Assembly (NCBI GenBank): GCA_947632155.1
Contig: CANROF010000005.1
Coordinates: forward strand, 1-64,000
Length of the DNA stretch: 64,000 nt
Source: an uncultured Oscillospiraceae bacterium
GTDB lineage: Bacteria > Bacillota > Clostridia > Oscillospirales > Oscillospiraceae
Reading direction: 5' to 3'
The notes beneath the pieces are model-generated. The model was not told the DNA's origin, did not search any database, and saw only the letters and a program-made list of their open reading frames with translations. The translations under genes and the position numbers were made by a program. How positions within the stretch are numbered: position 1 is the stretch's first letter; the number at the start of each line of letters is the position of its first letter. This document shows positions 1 to 7,779 of this stretch, piece by piece.

Positions 1-659
1 TTGGCGTTGGCGATGGCGATGTCCCTCTGGGCGTTGGCCTTGGCGATCTGGGCGTTCTTGCGGATCTGCTCCACGTTGTCGATACCCATGTTCTCGATGG
101 TCCCGGCGCCGTCCTTGAAGTTCTGGATGTTGAAGTTCACCACCTCAATGCCCAGCTTCTGCATGTCGGGGACCACGTTCTCCGTGATCTTCTTGGCCAC
201 GCCCTGGCGGTCCTGGACCATCTCCTTGAGCCCCACGGAGCCCACGATCTCACGCATGTTGCCCTCCAGGACCTGGGTGACGAGGGATATGAGCTCCTGC
301 CGGGACATGCCCAGGAGGGCCTCCGACGCCTTTTTGAGAAGCTCCGGGTCGGAGCTTATCTTGATGTTGGCGACGCCGTCTACGGAGACGTTGATGAATT
401 CGTTGGTGGGCACGGCCTCGCTGGTCTTGACGTCAACCTGCATGACCCGGAGGGACAGCTTGTCAACCCGCTCGAAGAACGGGACGCGCCAGCCGGCCTT
501 ACCGATGAGGATGCGCTTTTTTCCGAGGCCGGAGATGATGTACGCGGTGTCCGGGGGCGCCTTCAGGTAGCCCAGGATCAGCAGGGCGATGACCGCGGCC
601 GCCGCCAGGACGCCGATGATGACCCCCACGGGGATATGGATGTTGTTCAGGTTCGGCAT
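1..659 (-). CDS. Flotillin-family (SPFH/PHB domain) membrane protein, C-terminus outside window
   Basis: Membrane scaffold of the flotillin family, which organises ordered lipid domains on the inner face of the cell membrane. The visible 219 residues start with a hydrophobic N-terminal segment (about residues 7-30) followed by an SPFH/PHB domain with the sequence DTAYIISGLGKKRILIGKAG and an EVVNFNIQNFKD stretch. It then enters the repetitive Ala/Asn/Gln coiled region (KNAQIAKANAQRDIAIANAN), which is where the window ends. The ATG has a GGAGGAAG Shine-Dalgarno 5 bases upstream. The gene runs off the left edge, so the usual C-terminal coiled coil is not visible. It is preceded by a riboswitch and terminator with no other gene between, so it is the first gene controlled by that switch. 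A separate stomatin/NfeD pair lies at 61.3-62.7 kb. Confidence 0.9.
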   Translation of the reverse strand, partial: MPNLNNIHIPVGVIIGVLAAAAVIALLILGYLKAPPDTAYIISGLGKKRILIGKAGWRVPFFERVDKLSLRVMQVDVKTSEAVPTNEFINVSVDGVANIKISSDPELLKKASEALLGMSRQELISLVTQVLEGNMREIVGSVGLKEMVQDRQGVAKKITENVVPDMQKLGIEVVNFNIQNFKDGAGTIENMGIDNVEQIRKNAQIAKANAQRDIAIANA

Positions 660-710
660 AGTTTCTTCCTCCTTATAATATGTTATATGTTTTTGGGAGC
701 CCGGTATAAC

Positions 711-745
711 AAAAAAGACGCTCACGGCCCAACGCCGTAAACGTC
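711..745 (-). terminator. Riboswitch expression-platform terminator
   Basis: GACGTTTACGGC pairs with GCCGTGAGCGTC (717-745 on the plus strand) and is followed by six Us. The left arm overlaps the 3' side of the riboswitch closing stem, giving a classical ligand-controlled attenuator. Confidence 0.75.
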
Positions 746-840
746 TCGCTGCCAATACCGGCCCGCGCCCCCGGGTCCCCATGGTGACCGTGCTGACGGC
801 GGCGCGCCCCCTCTCGGGGTGCTACTCCCTGTTTACGTTA
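711..840 (-). promoter_or_regulatory. yybP-ykoY (manganese) riboswitch candidate
   Basis: Read on the minus strand, the leader begins with GTAAACAGGGAGTAGC, continues through a hairpin with loop GAGA and an arm containing CCGTCAGCACGG, and closes with GGCAGCGAGACGTTTAC. The GGGAGTAGC and AGCGAGAC boxes and the closing stem GTAAAC/GTTTAC are the hallmarks of the yybP-ykoY Mn2+ riboswitch. The 3' half of the closing stem is shared with the following terminator, so stem and terminator exclude each other. Such switches normally turn on manganese exporters when Mn2+ is high; here the only downstream gene visible is a flotillin. Confidence 0.75.
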
Positions 841-904
841 AAAATATAACACACTCAGGAAGCGTTGTCAAGGGGTTTTGTTAAAAAATTATCGAAATTT
901 GTCG

Positions 905-1165
905 AAATTATAATGTGTCGCAAATCGCCACGCGGGTCGCCGGGGACGGCGACCCCTACAACATAGTATAAATGGCTGCAATATAAGGAGGGTTGGCGCA
1001 AATCGAGGGCACGGGCCGATGTGGTCATCGGCCCCTACGGCGAGATTGGGGGTTTCCGCGTTGCGGGGCAGCGTGTCGCAAATCGCCACGCGGGCCGGCC
1101 CGGTGTCCGGCCCCTACGACGGGCCGTTTGCGTGTAGGGGCCGGACACCGTGCCGGCCCCTTTCC
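905..1165. repeat. Cluster of GC-rich intergenic palindromes between flotillin leader and anti-sigma gene
   Basis: Noncoding gap. The motif GTGTCGCAAATCGCCACGCG occurs twice (about 915 and 1072), and each copy is followed by a self-complementary GC-rich arm ending in CCCCTAC. A third palindrome with the core GGCCGATGTGGTCATCGGCC lies between them. Similar ...GGGGCC/GGCCCC... palindromes appear near 45.4 kb and in weaker form near 61.1 kb. No credible gene is seen on either strand. Confidence 0.6.
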
Positions 1166-1200
1166 CCGATTCCCCGCATCGTGTCCGTCAGACGCAGCTT

Positions 1201-1932
1201 CTATTTAAATCTCTCCTGGTCCATAAAATCCTTCAGCCCAAATCCTGTCACGGTTTGGCCGCGCTCCCAGGTTGCGGGGACCAGGATGGGCTCATGGATG
1301 CCGTCGTCGCCGTACCACTGGCACAGGGTCCCGCAGTTGGAGAAGGCGTCGCTGCTATCGAGGCTCCCCTGGGCCTCCACCCACTCCCCCGTGGCCGGAT
1401 CCCGGATGAAGAGGTCGTGCTCCAGGGTATAGCCCGGTTCCTCCCGGACCTCCGACACGGTAAAATGCACCCGGACGTCCGCGTCCTCGTAGGTATAGGT
1501 ATAGGTGTGGTCCGGGGACTTTGTGATCTCGTCCCGCACGTCGATGATTTGATCAAAGAGCGTCTCGGTGCCCCGGGCCAGGAAGATGTACACGTTGAAG
1601 ACGCCCCCGCGCCTCTCCACGGCCCTGCCGAAGAGCATGTGCGGCAGCTCCACCGTGTCCCCGTCCACCGGGAGGGCCTTCTCAAAGGGGCCGCGCTCCA
1701 GAAGCTCCCCGCCGTGGCCGGAGCTCCAGCCGCCCAGATACCCCCCGGCGGCCGCCGCCGTCACCGTCAGCAGCGCCGCGGCGGCAAAAGCGGCCACCGC
1801 CGCCTTTATGGGCCTTGCGCGGCGCCGGGCGGGCCTGCCCTCCGGCTCCTTAGCGATGGCATAGAGCCGTTCCCGGCTCTCCTCCGACGCCCGGAGGCGT
1901 GAAAAGGTATCCTTAAATGCTTTTTCGTTCAT
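1201..1932 (-). CDS. Putative anti-sigma factor-like membrane protein
   Basis: 243-residue protein with a basic, cytoplasmic N-terminal region of about 45 residues, one transmembrane segment (about residues 43-66, Ala-rich) and an extracytoplasmic domain of about 170 residues. This is the layout of DUF4179-type anti-sigma factors encoded next to ECF sigma factors. No zinc-binding HxxxCxxC motif is visible, so it is not a ZAS-domain protein. Its ATG overlaps the stop of the upstream sigma gene (TAATG), so the two are translationally coupled. By analogy the N-terminal region would bind the sigma factor and the outer domain would sense an envelope signal. No specific ligand can be named. A second sigma/DUF4179 pair lies at 28.6-30.2 kb. 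Confidence 0.65.
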   Translation of the reverse strand: MNEKAFKDTFSRLRASEESRERLYAIAKEPEGRPARRRARPIKAAVAAFAAAALLTVTAAAAGGYLGGWSSGHGGELLERGPFEKALPVDGDTVELPHMLFGRAVERRGGVFNVYIFLARGTETLFDQIIDVRDEITKSPDHTYTYTYEDADVRVHFTVSEVREEPGYTLEHDLFIRDPATGEWVEAQGSLDSSDAFSNCGTLCQWYGDDGIHEPILVPATWERGQTVTGFGLKDFMDQERFK

Positions 1933-2402
1933 TATTCTTCCTCCTTCAATGCTTTTTCAAGTCTCTCCCTGCCCCGGGCCAGCCTTGTCTGGACCGTGGA
2001 CTCCGGGGCGCCCACGATTTTGGAAATCTCACGTACGGTCATGTCCTCGTAGTAGTGCAGGAATATGGGCACCCGGTATTTCTCCGGCAGCGCCGCCACG
2101 GCCTCATAGAGCCCCGTCTCCTCCGGCGTCTCAAAGGGCGCCTCCCCCAGGGCCTCCAGGGGTACCACCCGGCGGCGCCAGCGGTGGGAGCGCCGGGCCT
2201 CGTTCACCGCCACGTGGATGAGCCAGAAGCGCAGGTGATCCGGGCTTTCAAAGCCCCTGTCCGCCCGCCAGAGCTTGAGGTAAGTCTCCTGCGTGGCGTC
2301 CTCGGCGTCCTCGCGGCTGAGCGTCACGCTGAGGGCCGCCCGGAAGACCGTGTCGGCGTATTTTTCTACGGCCTCCAAGAAGGCTTCCCTGGTCAACGGC
2401 AT
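1932..2402 (-). CDS. ECF-type RNA polymerase sigma factor
   Basis: 156-residue sigma-70 family protein of the extracytoplasmic function group. Region 2 carries the hallmark DAEDATQETYLKLW, and region 4 ends with the helix-turn-helix TVREISKIVGAPESTVQTRLARGR that reads the -35 element. I chose the ATG giving MPLTREAFLEAV, preceded by AGGGGTG; a longer reading back to 2498 adds residues unlike the family. It forms a two-gene unit with the anti-sigma-like gene and is divergent from the DUF3737 gene. The target regulon cannot be told from the sequence. Confidence 0.88.
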   Translation of the reverse strand: MPLTREAFLEAVEKYADTVFRAALSVTLSREDAEDATQETYLKLWRADRGFESPDHLRFWLIHVAVNEARRSHRWRRRVVPLEALGEAPFETPEETGLYEAVAALPEKYRVPIFLHYYEDMTVREISKIVGAPESTVQTRLARGRERLEKALKEEE

Positions 2403-2514
2403 CACCCCTGTCTGAAAGGACCTTTCACCTTTAATATCCACGGGCCCCGCGGAATATCCCATGGCGCCGAGAATTTTTTCTCTGATAATACCCCCCACAC
2501 CGCTCTTTTTGCAA

Positions 2515-2542
2515 TTGATTTATGCCGGGGAGCTGATATAAT
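2515..2542 (+). promoter_or_regulatory. Sigma-A type promoter for DUF3737-patB
   Basis: TTGATT, 16-base spacer, TATAAT with an extended -10 TG (TGATATAAT). It sits 36 bases before the DUF3737 start. Confidence 0.65.
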
Positions 2543-2578
2543 AAATCATAATGATCTATTCCAAAGGGGAACGAACGA

Positions 2579-3430
2579 ATGAGCGAAGTCATCCGCGCCC
2601 GCCGGCTCACCGGAGAGCGGGCGCTTTTCATGAGCCGGGGGGTCGAGGTCTACGACACCATCTTCGACGACGGGGAGTCGCCGCTGAAGGAGAGCCGGGA
2701 TGTCAGCCTCCATAACTGCATGTTCAAGTGGAAATACCCCCTGTGGTACTGCCGGGGCGTGCGTGTTTTCGACTGCCAGTGGTTTGAAATGGCCCGGGCC
2801 GGGGTGTGGTACACCCAGGACATGGAGGTCAACCGCGCCGTCATCGAGGCGCCCAAGAATTTCCGCCGGTGCAAAAGCCTGACTCTCCGGGACGTGGACA
2901 TGCCCAACGCCGCGGAGACGCTGTGGAGCTGCGACGACGTGACGCTGGAGAATGTCTCGGCAAAGGGCGACTACTTCGCCATGAACACGGAGAACATAAC
3001 CGCCAAAAACCTGCGCCTCGTGGGGAATTACTCCTTTGACGGCGGGAAGAACGTGGTGGTGGAGAACTCCCGGCTCCTGTCCAAGGACGCCTTCTGGAAC
3101 AGCGAGAACGTCCTGGTGCGCGACAGCTTCATCTCCGGGGAGTACCTGGGCTGGAACAGCAGGAATCTGACCTTTGAGAACTGCACCGTGGAGAGCCTTC
3201 AGGGGATGTGCTACATCGAAAACCTCACCATGCGCAACTGCAAGCTCCTCAACACCACCCTGGCCTTTGAGTACTCCAGCGTGGAGGCGGACATCGTGGG
3301 CGGCATCGACTCCGTCATTAACCCCACCTCTGGCACCATCCGCGCCGACTATATCGGCGAGCTCATCATCGAAAAGGACAAGGTGGACCCGGGGAAGACG
3401 AAAATCGTCCTGCGGGACAAGGGAGCTTGA
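2579..3430 (+). CDS. DUF3737 family protein (parallel beta-helix)
   Basis: 283 residues, soluble, no signal peptide. The sequence is made of short degenerate repeats of roughly 18-20 residues (for example NVLVRDSFISGEYLGWNS and NLTFENCTVESL) with regularly spaced aliphatic and Asn residues, as expected for a right-handed parallel beta-helix. This matches the DUF3737 family, which has no established biochemical role. The stop codon is followed one base later by the start of a MalY/PatB aminotransferase, so the two are almost certainly cotranscribed and may share a pathway; that link is inference from position only. Family call is confident, function unknown. Confidence 0.85.
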   Translation: MSEVIRARRLTGERALFMSRGVEVYDTIFDDGESPLKESRDVSLHNCMFKWKYPLWYCRGVRVFDCQWFEMARAGVWYTQDMEVNRAVIEAPKNFRRCKSLTLRDVDMPNAAETLWSCDDVTLENVSAKGDYFAMNTENITAKNLRLVGNYSFDGGKNVVVENSRLLSKDAFWNSENVLVRDSFISGEYLGWNSRNLTFENCTVESLQGMCYIENLTMRNCKLLNTTLAFEYSSVEADIVGGIDSVINPTSGTIRADYIGELIIEKDKVDPGKTKIVLRDKGA

Positions 3431-3431
3431 G

Positions 3432-4616
3432 ATGAAATACGACTTTGACAGCGTCCCCGACCGGCGGGGCAGCGCGTCGCTGAAATGGGACGAGGAATAC
3501 GACCAGGGCGGGCTGCCCATGTGGGTGGCGGATATGGACTTTGCCGCCGCCCCGGAGATACGCGCCGCCATTGAGAAGCGGGCCGCCCACGGGGTCTTCG
3601 GCTACAACATCGTCCCCGCGGAGTGGTACGACGCCTACGTGGGCTGGTGGCGGGAGCGCCACGGCCTGGAGATGGACCCGTCGGGGCTCATCTTCTGCAC
3701 CGGCGTGGTCCCGGCCATATCCTCCTGCGTGCGCAAGCTCACCACCCCGGCGGAAAAGGTCCTGATTCAGACGCCGGTGTACAACATCTTCTTCAACTCC
3801 ATCCTCAATAACGGCCGGGTGCCCCTGGAGTGCCCCCTTGTGCGGGAGGGCGGCCGGTTCGGCATTGACTTTTCGGCTCTGGAGGCGGCCATGTCCGACC
3901 CCCAGGCGAGCCTCATGATCCTCTGCAACCCCCACAACCCCGTGGGGCGCATCTGGAGCCGGGAGGAGCTGGCCGAGATCGGCCGGCTGGCCAAAAAATA
4001 CGGCGTCACGGTCCTGTCCGACGAGATTCACTGTGACATCACCGACCCCGGCCGGGAGTACGTGCCCTTCGCCTCCGCCGGCGACGTCTGCCGGGAGGTA
4101 TCCGTCACCTGTGTCGCCCCCACCAAGGCCTTCAACCTGGCCGGCATCCAGACGGCGGCGGTGTACGTCCCGGAGCCGCGCCTTCGCCACAGGGTCTGGC
4201 GGGCGTTGAACACCGACGAGGTGGCGGAGCCCAACGCCTTCGCCGTCCCGGCCGCCGTGGCGGCCTTTACGGAGGGCGCGGGGTGGCTGGACGAGCTGCG
4301 GGCGTATCTTTTTGAAAACAAGCGGACGGCCCTGGCGTTTTTCGCCTCCCGCGTCCCGGAGATCGCCGCGGCGGAGAGCGAGGCAACGTATCTTCTCTGG
4401 CTGGACTGCTCGCGCCTCACGGACGACACGGGCGCGCTTTGCGATTTTCTGCGGGCCGAGACTGGCCTTCGCCTCTCCCCCGGCGCCCAGTTCGGGGCGG
4501 ACGGGCGGCTGTATATACGGATGAATCTGGCCACCTCCCGGGCGCGGCTCACGGACGGCCTTCGGCGCTTTGCCCGGGGCGCGGAGCTCTGGAGGGCCCG
4601 CCCCCAGGGGCGGTAA
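3432..4616 (+). CDS. patB: MalY/PatB-type cystathionine beta-lyase / PLP aminotransferase
   Basis: 394-residue fold-type I PLP enzyme. Members split cystathionine or cysteine into pyruvate, ammonia and a thiol; some also act as regulators (MalY). Visible family marks are MWVADMDFAAAPEIRAAI near the N-terminus, the NPHNPVGRIWSREEL loop, LSDEIHCDI (Asp binding the PLP nitrogen), and the Schiff-base lysine in APTKAFNLAGIQ. Length is normal for the family. The ATG is taken because it follows the upstream stop directly (TTGAGATG) and gives MKYDFDSVPDRRGS, the standard PatB N-terminus. A longer in-frame reading would overlap the DUF3737 gene and is rejected. It ends 9 bases before an RluA gene, possibly in the same transcript. 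Confidence 0.9.
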   Translation: MKYDFDSVPDRRGSASLKWDEEYDQGGLPMWVADMDFAAAPEIRAAIEKRAAHGVFGYNIVPAEWYDAYVGWWRERHGLEMDPSGLIFCTGVVPAISSCVRKLTTPAEKVLIQTPVYNIFFNSILNNGRVPLECPLVREGGRFGIDFSALEAAMSDPQASLMILCNPHNPVGRIWSREELAEIGRLAKKYGVTVLSDEIHCDITDPGREYVPFASAGDVCREVSVTCVAPTKAFNLAGIQTAAVYVPEPRLRHRVWRALNTDEVAEPNAFAVPAAVAAFTEGAGWLDELRAYLFENKRTALAFFASRVPEIAAAESEATYLLWLDCSRLTDDTGALCDFLRAETGLRLSPGAQFGADGRLYIRMNLATSRARLTDGLRRFARGAELWRARPQGR

Positions 4617-4625
4617 CGGGGCGCC

Positions 4626-5579
4626 ATGAAGGAATTTACCGTAAACGCCAACGACTCCGGCCAGCGGCTGGACAGATTTGTGGGCAAGGTTGCGCCGCTG
4701 CTGCCGGAGGCGCTGCTGCAAAAATACATCCGCTTAAAGCGCGTCAGGGTGAACGGTCGGCACGCGAAGCGCGACCTGCGCCTCATCGCCGGGGACGCGG
4801 TGCAGATCTATATTAGCGACGAGTTTTTTCAACGCCCCACGGAGGAAAATTCGTGGCTGAAAATCAACACTCCCCGGCTGAACGTGGTCTATGAGGACGA
4901 AAACATCCTCCTGGCCGACAAGCCCGCCGGGGTCCTGTGCCACGCCGGGGACGGGTGGGAGTACAACACCCTCATTGCCAACATCAAGGCGTATCTATTT
5001 AAAAACGGCCAGTGGGACCCCGGGGCGGAAAACTCCTTCTCCCCAGCTCTCGCCAACCGCATCGACCGGAACACCCAGGGGATCGTCATCGCGGCCAAGA
5101 CCGCCCCGGCCCTCCGGGTGCTGGACGAGAAGATAAAAAACCGGGAGATCGACAAATTTTACCTCGCCGCCGTCCACGGAAAAATGGACCCGCCGGAGGG
5201 GGAGCTGACGGGCTTTCTATTTAAGGACGCGGTGAAAAACCGGGTCTACGTGCGCCAAAGGCCGGAGCCCGGCGCGCTGAAGGCCGTGACCCGCTACAAA
5301 ACGCTGCGGGTGAAAAACGGCCTCTCCCTTTTGGAGTGCGAGCTTCTCACCGGCCGCACACACCAGATAAGGGCCCAGCTCGCCGCGGCGGGGCATCCGC
5401 TTCTCGGGGACGGGAAGTACGGCACGGACAAGGCCACGGCGGACCTCCCGGGGCAGGCGCTTTGCTCCTATAAGCTCCGGTTTTCCTTCAAAACCGACGC
5501 CGGACCCCTCAATTATCTCAATAAAAGGGAATTTTCCCTGCCGGAGCCGGAATTTGTCGAAAAATTATTCGCGGAATGA
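4626..5579 (+). CDS. RluA-family 23S rRNA pseudouridine synthase
   Basis: 317 residues. An N-terminal S4 RNA-binding domain (about 12-72) is followed by the RluA catalytic domain. The catalytic aspartate is D147 in NRIDRNTQGIVIAAK, a variant of the usual HRLDxxTSG. Other marks are the VVYEDENILLADKPAGVLCH strand-loop and LLTGRTHQIRAQLAAAGHPLLGDGKYG near the C-terminus. Members isomerise uridines of 23S rRNA (RluC/RluD type); the exact target position cannot be deduced. It is the last gene of the DUF3737-patB-rlu run and is followed by a new promoter. Confidence 0.9.
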   Translation: MKEFTVNANDSGQRLDRFVGKVAPLLPEALLQKYIRLKRVRVNGRHAKRDLRLIAGDAVQIYISDEFFQRPTEENSWLKINTPRLNVVYEDENILLADKPAGVLCHAGDGWEYNTLIANIKAYLFKNGQWDPGAENSFSPALANRIDRNTQGIVIAAKTAPALRVLDEKIKNREIDKFYLAAVHGKMDPPEGELTGFLFKDAVKNRVYVRQRPEPGALKAVTRYKTLRVKNGLSLLECELLTGRTHQIRAQLAAAGHPLLGDGKYGTDKATADLPGQALCSYKLRFSFKTDAGPLNYLNKREFSLPEPEFVEKLFAE

Positions 5580-5589
5580 AAAAATCTTA

Positions 5590-5618
5590 TTGACAACGCC
5601 GCAATTTATCTGTATATT
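5590..5618 (+). promoter_or_regulatory. Promoter of the pot operon
   Basis: TTGACA, exactly 17 bases, TATATT. It starts 10 bases after the end of the preceding gene and 115 bases before potA. Confidence 0.8.
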
Positions 5619-5627
5619 TAATCCGTC

Positions 5628-5669
5628 AATCCGCGGGTGCTTTGCTGGAAGCTGAGCGACCCGCGGATT
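5628..5669 (+). promoter_or_regulatory. Perfect leader hairpin upstream of potA
   Basis: AATCCGCGGGT (5628-5638) pairs perfectly with ACCCGCGGATT (5659-5669) around a 20-base loop that can form a small inner stem (GCTTT..GAAGC). It begins close to the expected transcription start and is not followed by a U tract, so it is not a terminator. I do not recognise a known riboswitch. Confidence 0.5.
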
Positions 5670-5732
5670 TATTAAACTGTTCACGGGCGCAAATAAGGAA
5701 AGACGCGTCCGCGCGAAAGTAGGGGGAGGATA

Positions 5733-6914
5733 ATGTCCAAAGAACTCATACGTCTCAAAGACGTAACACAGGTCTTCGACGGCGAAACCGTCCTGAAAGA
5801 TGTGAACATCTACTTCAACGACAGCGAATTTCTGACGCTCCTGGGCCCGTCCGGGTGCGGAAAGACCACCATGCTCCGTATCATCGGCGGCTTCCAGACG
5901 CCCACCTCGGGGGATGTGTTTTTCGACGGCGTCAGGATCAACGACGTGCCGCCCTACAGGCGGCAGGTCAACACCGTGTTCCAGAAGTACGCCCTGTTCC
6001 CGCACCTGAACGTCTATGACAACGTGGCCTTCGGGCTCCGCATACCCAAGGAGGCCCCGGACGGGAGCAGAGAAAAGATCAAGCTTTCAAAAGAGGAGAT
6101 CGACCGGCGCGTGCGGGAGATGCTGGAGGTGGTGAGCCTGAAGGGCTTCGAGCACCGCTCCATCGCCTCCCTGTCCGGCGGACAGCAGCAGCGCGTGGCC
6201 ATTGCCAGGGCCCTCGTGAACCGGCCCAAGGTGCTCCTCTTGGACGAGCCTCTGGGGGCGCTGGATATGCGCCTGCGCAAGGACATGCAGCAGGAGCTCA
6301 AGCGCATCCAGCAGCGCCTTGGGATAACCTTCATCAATGTCACCCACGACCAGGAGGAGGCCCTTGCCATGTCCGACACCGTGGTGGTCATCAATGAGGG
6401 CGTCATCCAGCAGATAGGCACCCCGGAGGACATATATAACGAGCCGAAAAACGCCTTTGTGGCGGATTTCATCGGCGAGAGCAACATCGTGGACGGCATC
6501 ATGCGCGCCGACCGGGTGGTGGAGATCTTCAACCGGCGCTTTACGTGTCTCGATTCCGGCTTTGAAAAGGACGAGCCGGTGGACGTGGTCATCCGGCCCG
6601 AGGACGTGGACATCGTCTCCGAGGCGGAGGGGCAGCTCCGGGGCGTGGTGACCTCCGTCACCTTCAAGGGCGTCCACTATGACACCATCGTGGACTTCTA
6701 CGGCTTCAAGTGGCTCATCCAGACCACGGACTACTGCCCCGTGGACTCCCACATCGGCATCAAGATCGACCCCGACGGCTTCCACGTCATGAAAAAGAGC
6801 AAGTATTCCGGGATGTTCGGGGACTACTCCTCCTACTCCGAGGAGTACGACGAGATAAACGACCCCACCATCCTGGATGAGGAGGAAGCGGAGGGCGCGG
6901 AAGATGAGGACTAA
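5733..6914 (+). CDS. potA: Spermidine/putrescine ABC transporter ATPase
   Basis: 393-residue ATPase of the polyamine importer. Walker A is GPSGCGKT (38-45), the ABC signature is [15 protein letters not shown], Walker B is [12 protein letters not shown], and the switch histidine is in [14 protein letters not shown]. The C-terminal part (from about 275) carries a TOBE-type domain ([12 protein letters not shown]). The last 30 residues are an unusually acidic tail ([11 protein letters not shown]) not needed for the fold. It is the first gene of potA-potB-potCD, behind a good promoter and GGGGGAGG Shine-Dalgarno; potB begins inside its last codons, so translation is coupled. Confidence 0.93.
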   Translation: MSKELIRLKDVTQVFDGETVLKDVNIYFNDSEFLTLLGPSGCGKTTMLRIIGGFQTPTSGDVFFDGVRINDVPPYRRQVNTVFQKYALFPHLNVYDNVAFGLRIPKEAPDGSREKIKLSKEEIDRRVREMLEVVSLKGFEHRSIASLSGGQQQRVAIARALVNRPKVLLLDEPLGALDMRLRKDMQQELKRIQQRLGITFINVTHDQEEALAMSDTVVVINEGVIQQIGTPEDIYNEPKNAFVADFIGESNIVDGIMRADRVVEIFNRRFTCLDSGFEKDEPVDVVIRPEDVDIVSEAEGQLRGVVTSVTFKGVHYDTIVDFYGFKWLIQTTDYCPVDSHIGIKIDPDGFHVMKKSKYSGMFGDYSSYSEEYDEINDPTILDEEEAEGAEDED

Positions 6915-7779
6915 GCGCGGCCTTTTCGCCGTCCCCTACGTCATCTGGATGGCGCTCTTTGTGGTGATTCCCATCGTCATCATGCTGGTCTACTCCCTGA
7001 CCGCGGAGATCGAGACGGCCGGCGGCACGGAGCTCACCGGCTCCTTGGAGAATTTCACCGGCATGGCCCTCTACGCCGGCGTCTTTGGCCGGTCGTTCTG
7101 GCTGGCGCTCATCGCCACGGCGATATGCCTTCTCATCGGCTACCCGGTGGCGTACCTCATGAGCCGGGAGGGGCCCGGGTTCCAGCGGGTGGCCATGGCC
7201 CTTATCATGCTGCCCATGTGGATGAATTTTCTCCTGCGGACCTACTCCTGGATGGCTATCTTGGAGAACAACGGGCTTTTAAATCAGCTTTTCCAAAAGT
7301 TAGGCATCATCGCCCTCTATAACCGGCTCACGGGCTCGGACATCGAGTACTTCCAGATGATTCGCACCCCCGGGGCCGTGGTGCTGGGGATGGTGTATAA
7401 CTACCTGCCCTTTATGATTCTGCCCATCTACACCGTCCTCACAAAGCTGGACCACCGGCTCATCGAGGCGGCCCAGGACCTGGGGGCCAACTCCTCCACG
7501 GTGTTCAGGCGTGTCATCCTGCCCCTCAGCCTCTCCGGCATCGTCTCCGGCGTCACCATGGTGTTCGTCCCCTCGGTGTCCACCTTCGCCATCTCCCGCC
7601 TGCTGGGCGGCGGGACCCAGATGATGCTGGGCGACCTCATTGAAAATCAGTTCCTGGGCGGGGCGTATAACCCCCATCTCGGCGCCGCCATCTCCATGGT
7701 GATGATGGTGATCGTCGTCATCTGCATGCTGGTGATGAACCACTTCGGCGACGGCGAGGGAGAGGCGGTGATGCTCTGA
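6904..7779 (+). CDS. potB: Spermidine/putrescine ABC transporter permease PotB
   Basis: 291-residue inner-membrane permease with about six hydrophobic segments. The EAA-type cytoplasmic loop that contacts PotA is visible as [26 protein letters not shown]. The chosen ATG overlaps the last 11 bases of potA and gives [19 protein letters not shown], a normal PotB N-terminus; an upstream in-frame start would overlap potA by 38 bases and adds a basic stretch. The stop TGA overlaps the ATG of the next gene (TGATG). It forms the membrane channel together with the PotC half of the next protein. Confidence 0.92.
   Translation: MRTKRGLFAVPYVIWMALFVVIPIVIMLVYSLTAEIETAGGTELTGSLENFTGMALYAGVFGRSFWLALIATAICLLIGYPVAYLMSREGPGFQRVAMALIMLPMWMNFLLRTYSWMAILENNGLLNQLFQKLGIIALYNRLTGSDIEYFQMIRTPGAVVLGMVYNYLPFMILPIYTVLTKLDHRLIEAAQDLGANSSTVFRRVILPLSLSGIVSGVTMVFVPSVSTFAISRLLGGGTQMMLGDLIENQFLGGAYNPHLGAAISMVMMVIVVICMLVMNHFGDGEGEAVML

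Noticed and set aside
1150..1902. Long reading frame opposite the anti-sigma gene, and many similar antisense frames across the window
   Set aside because: High GC content creates long open frames on the opposite strand; they lack family similarity and Shine-Dalgarno sites and lie over well-supported genes.
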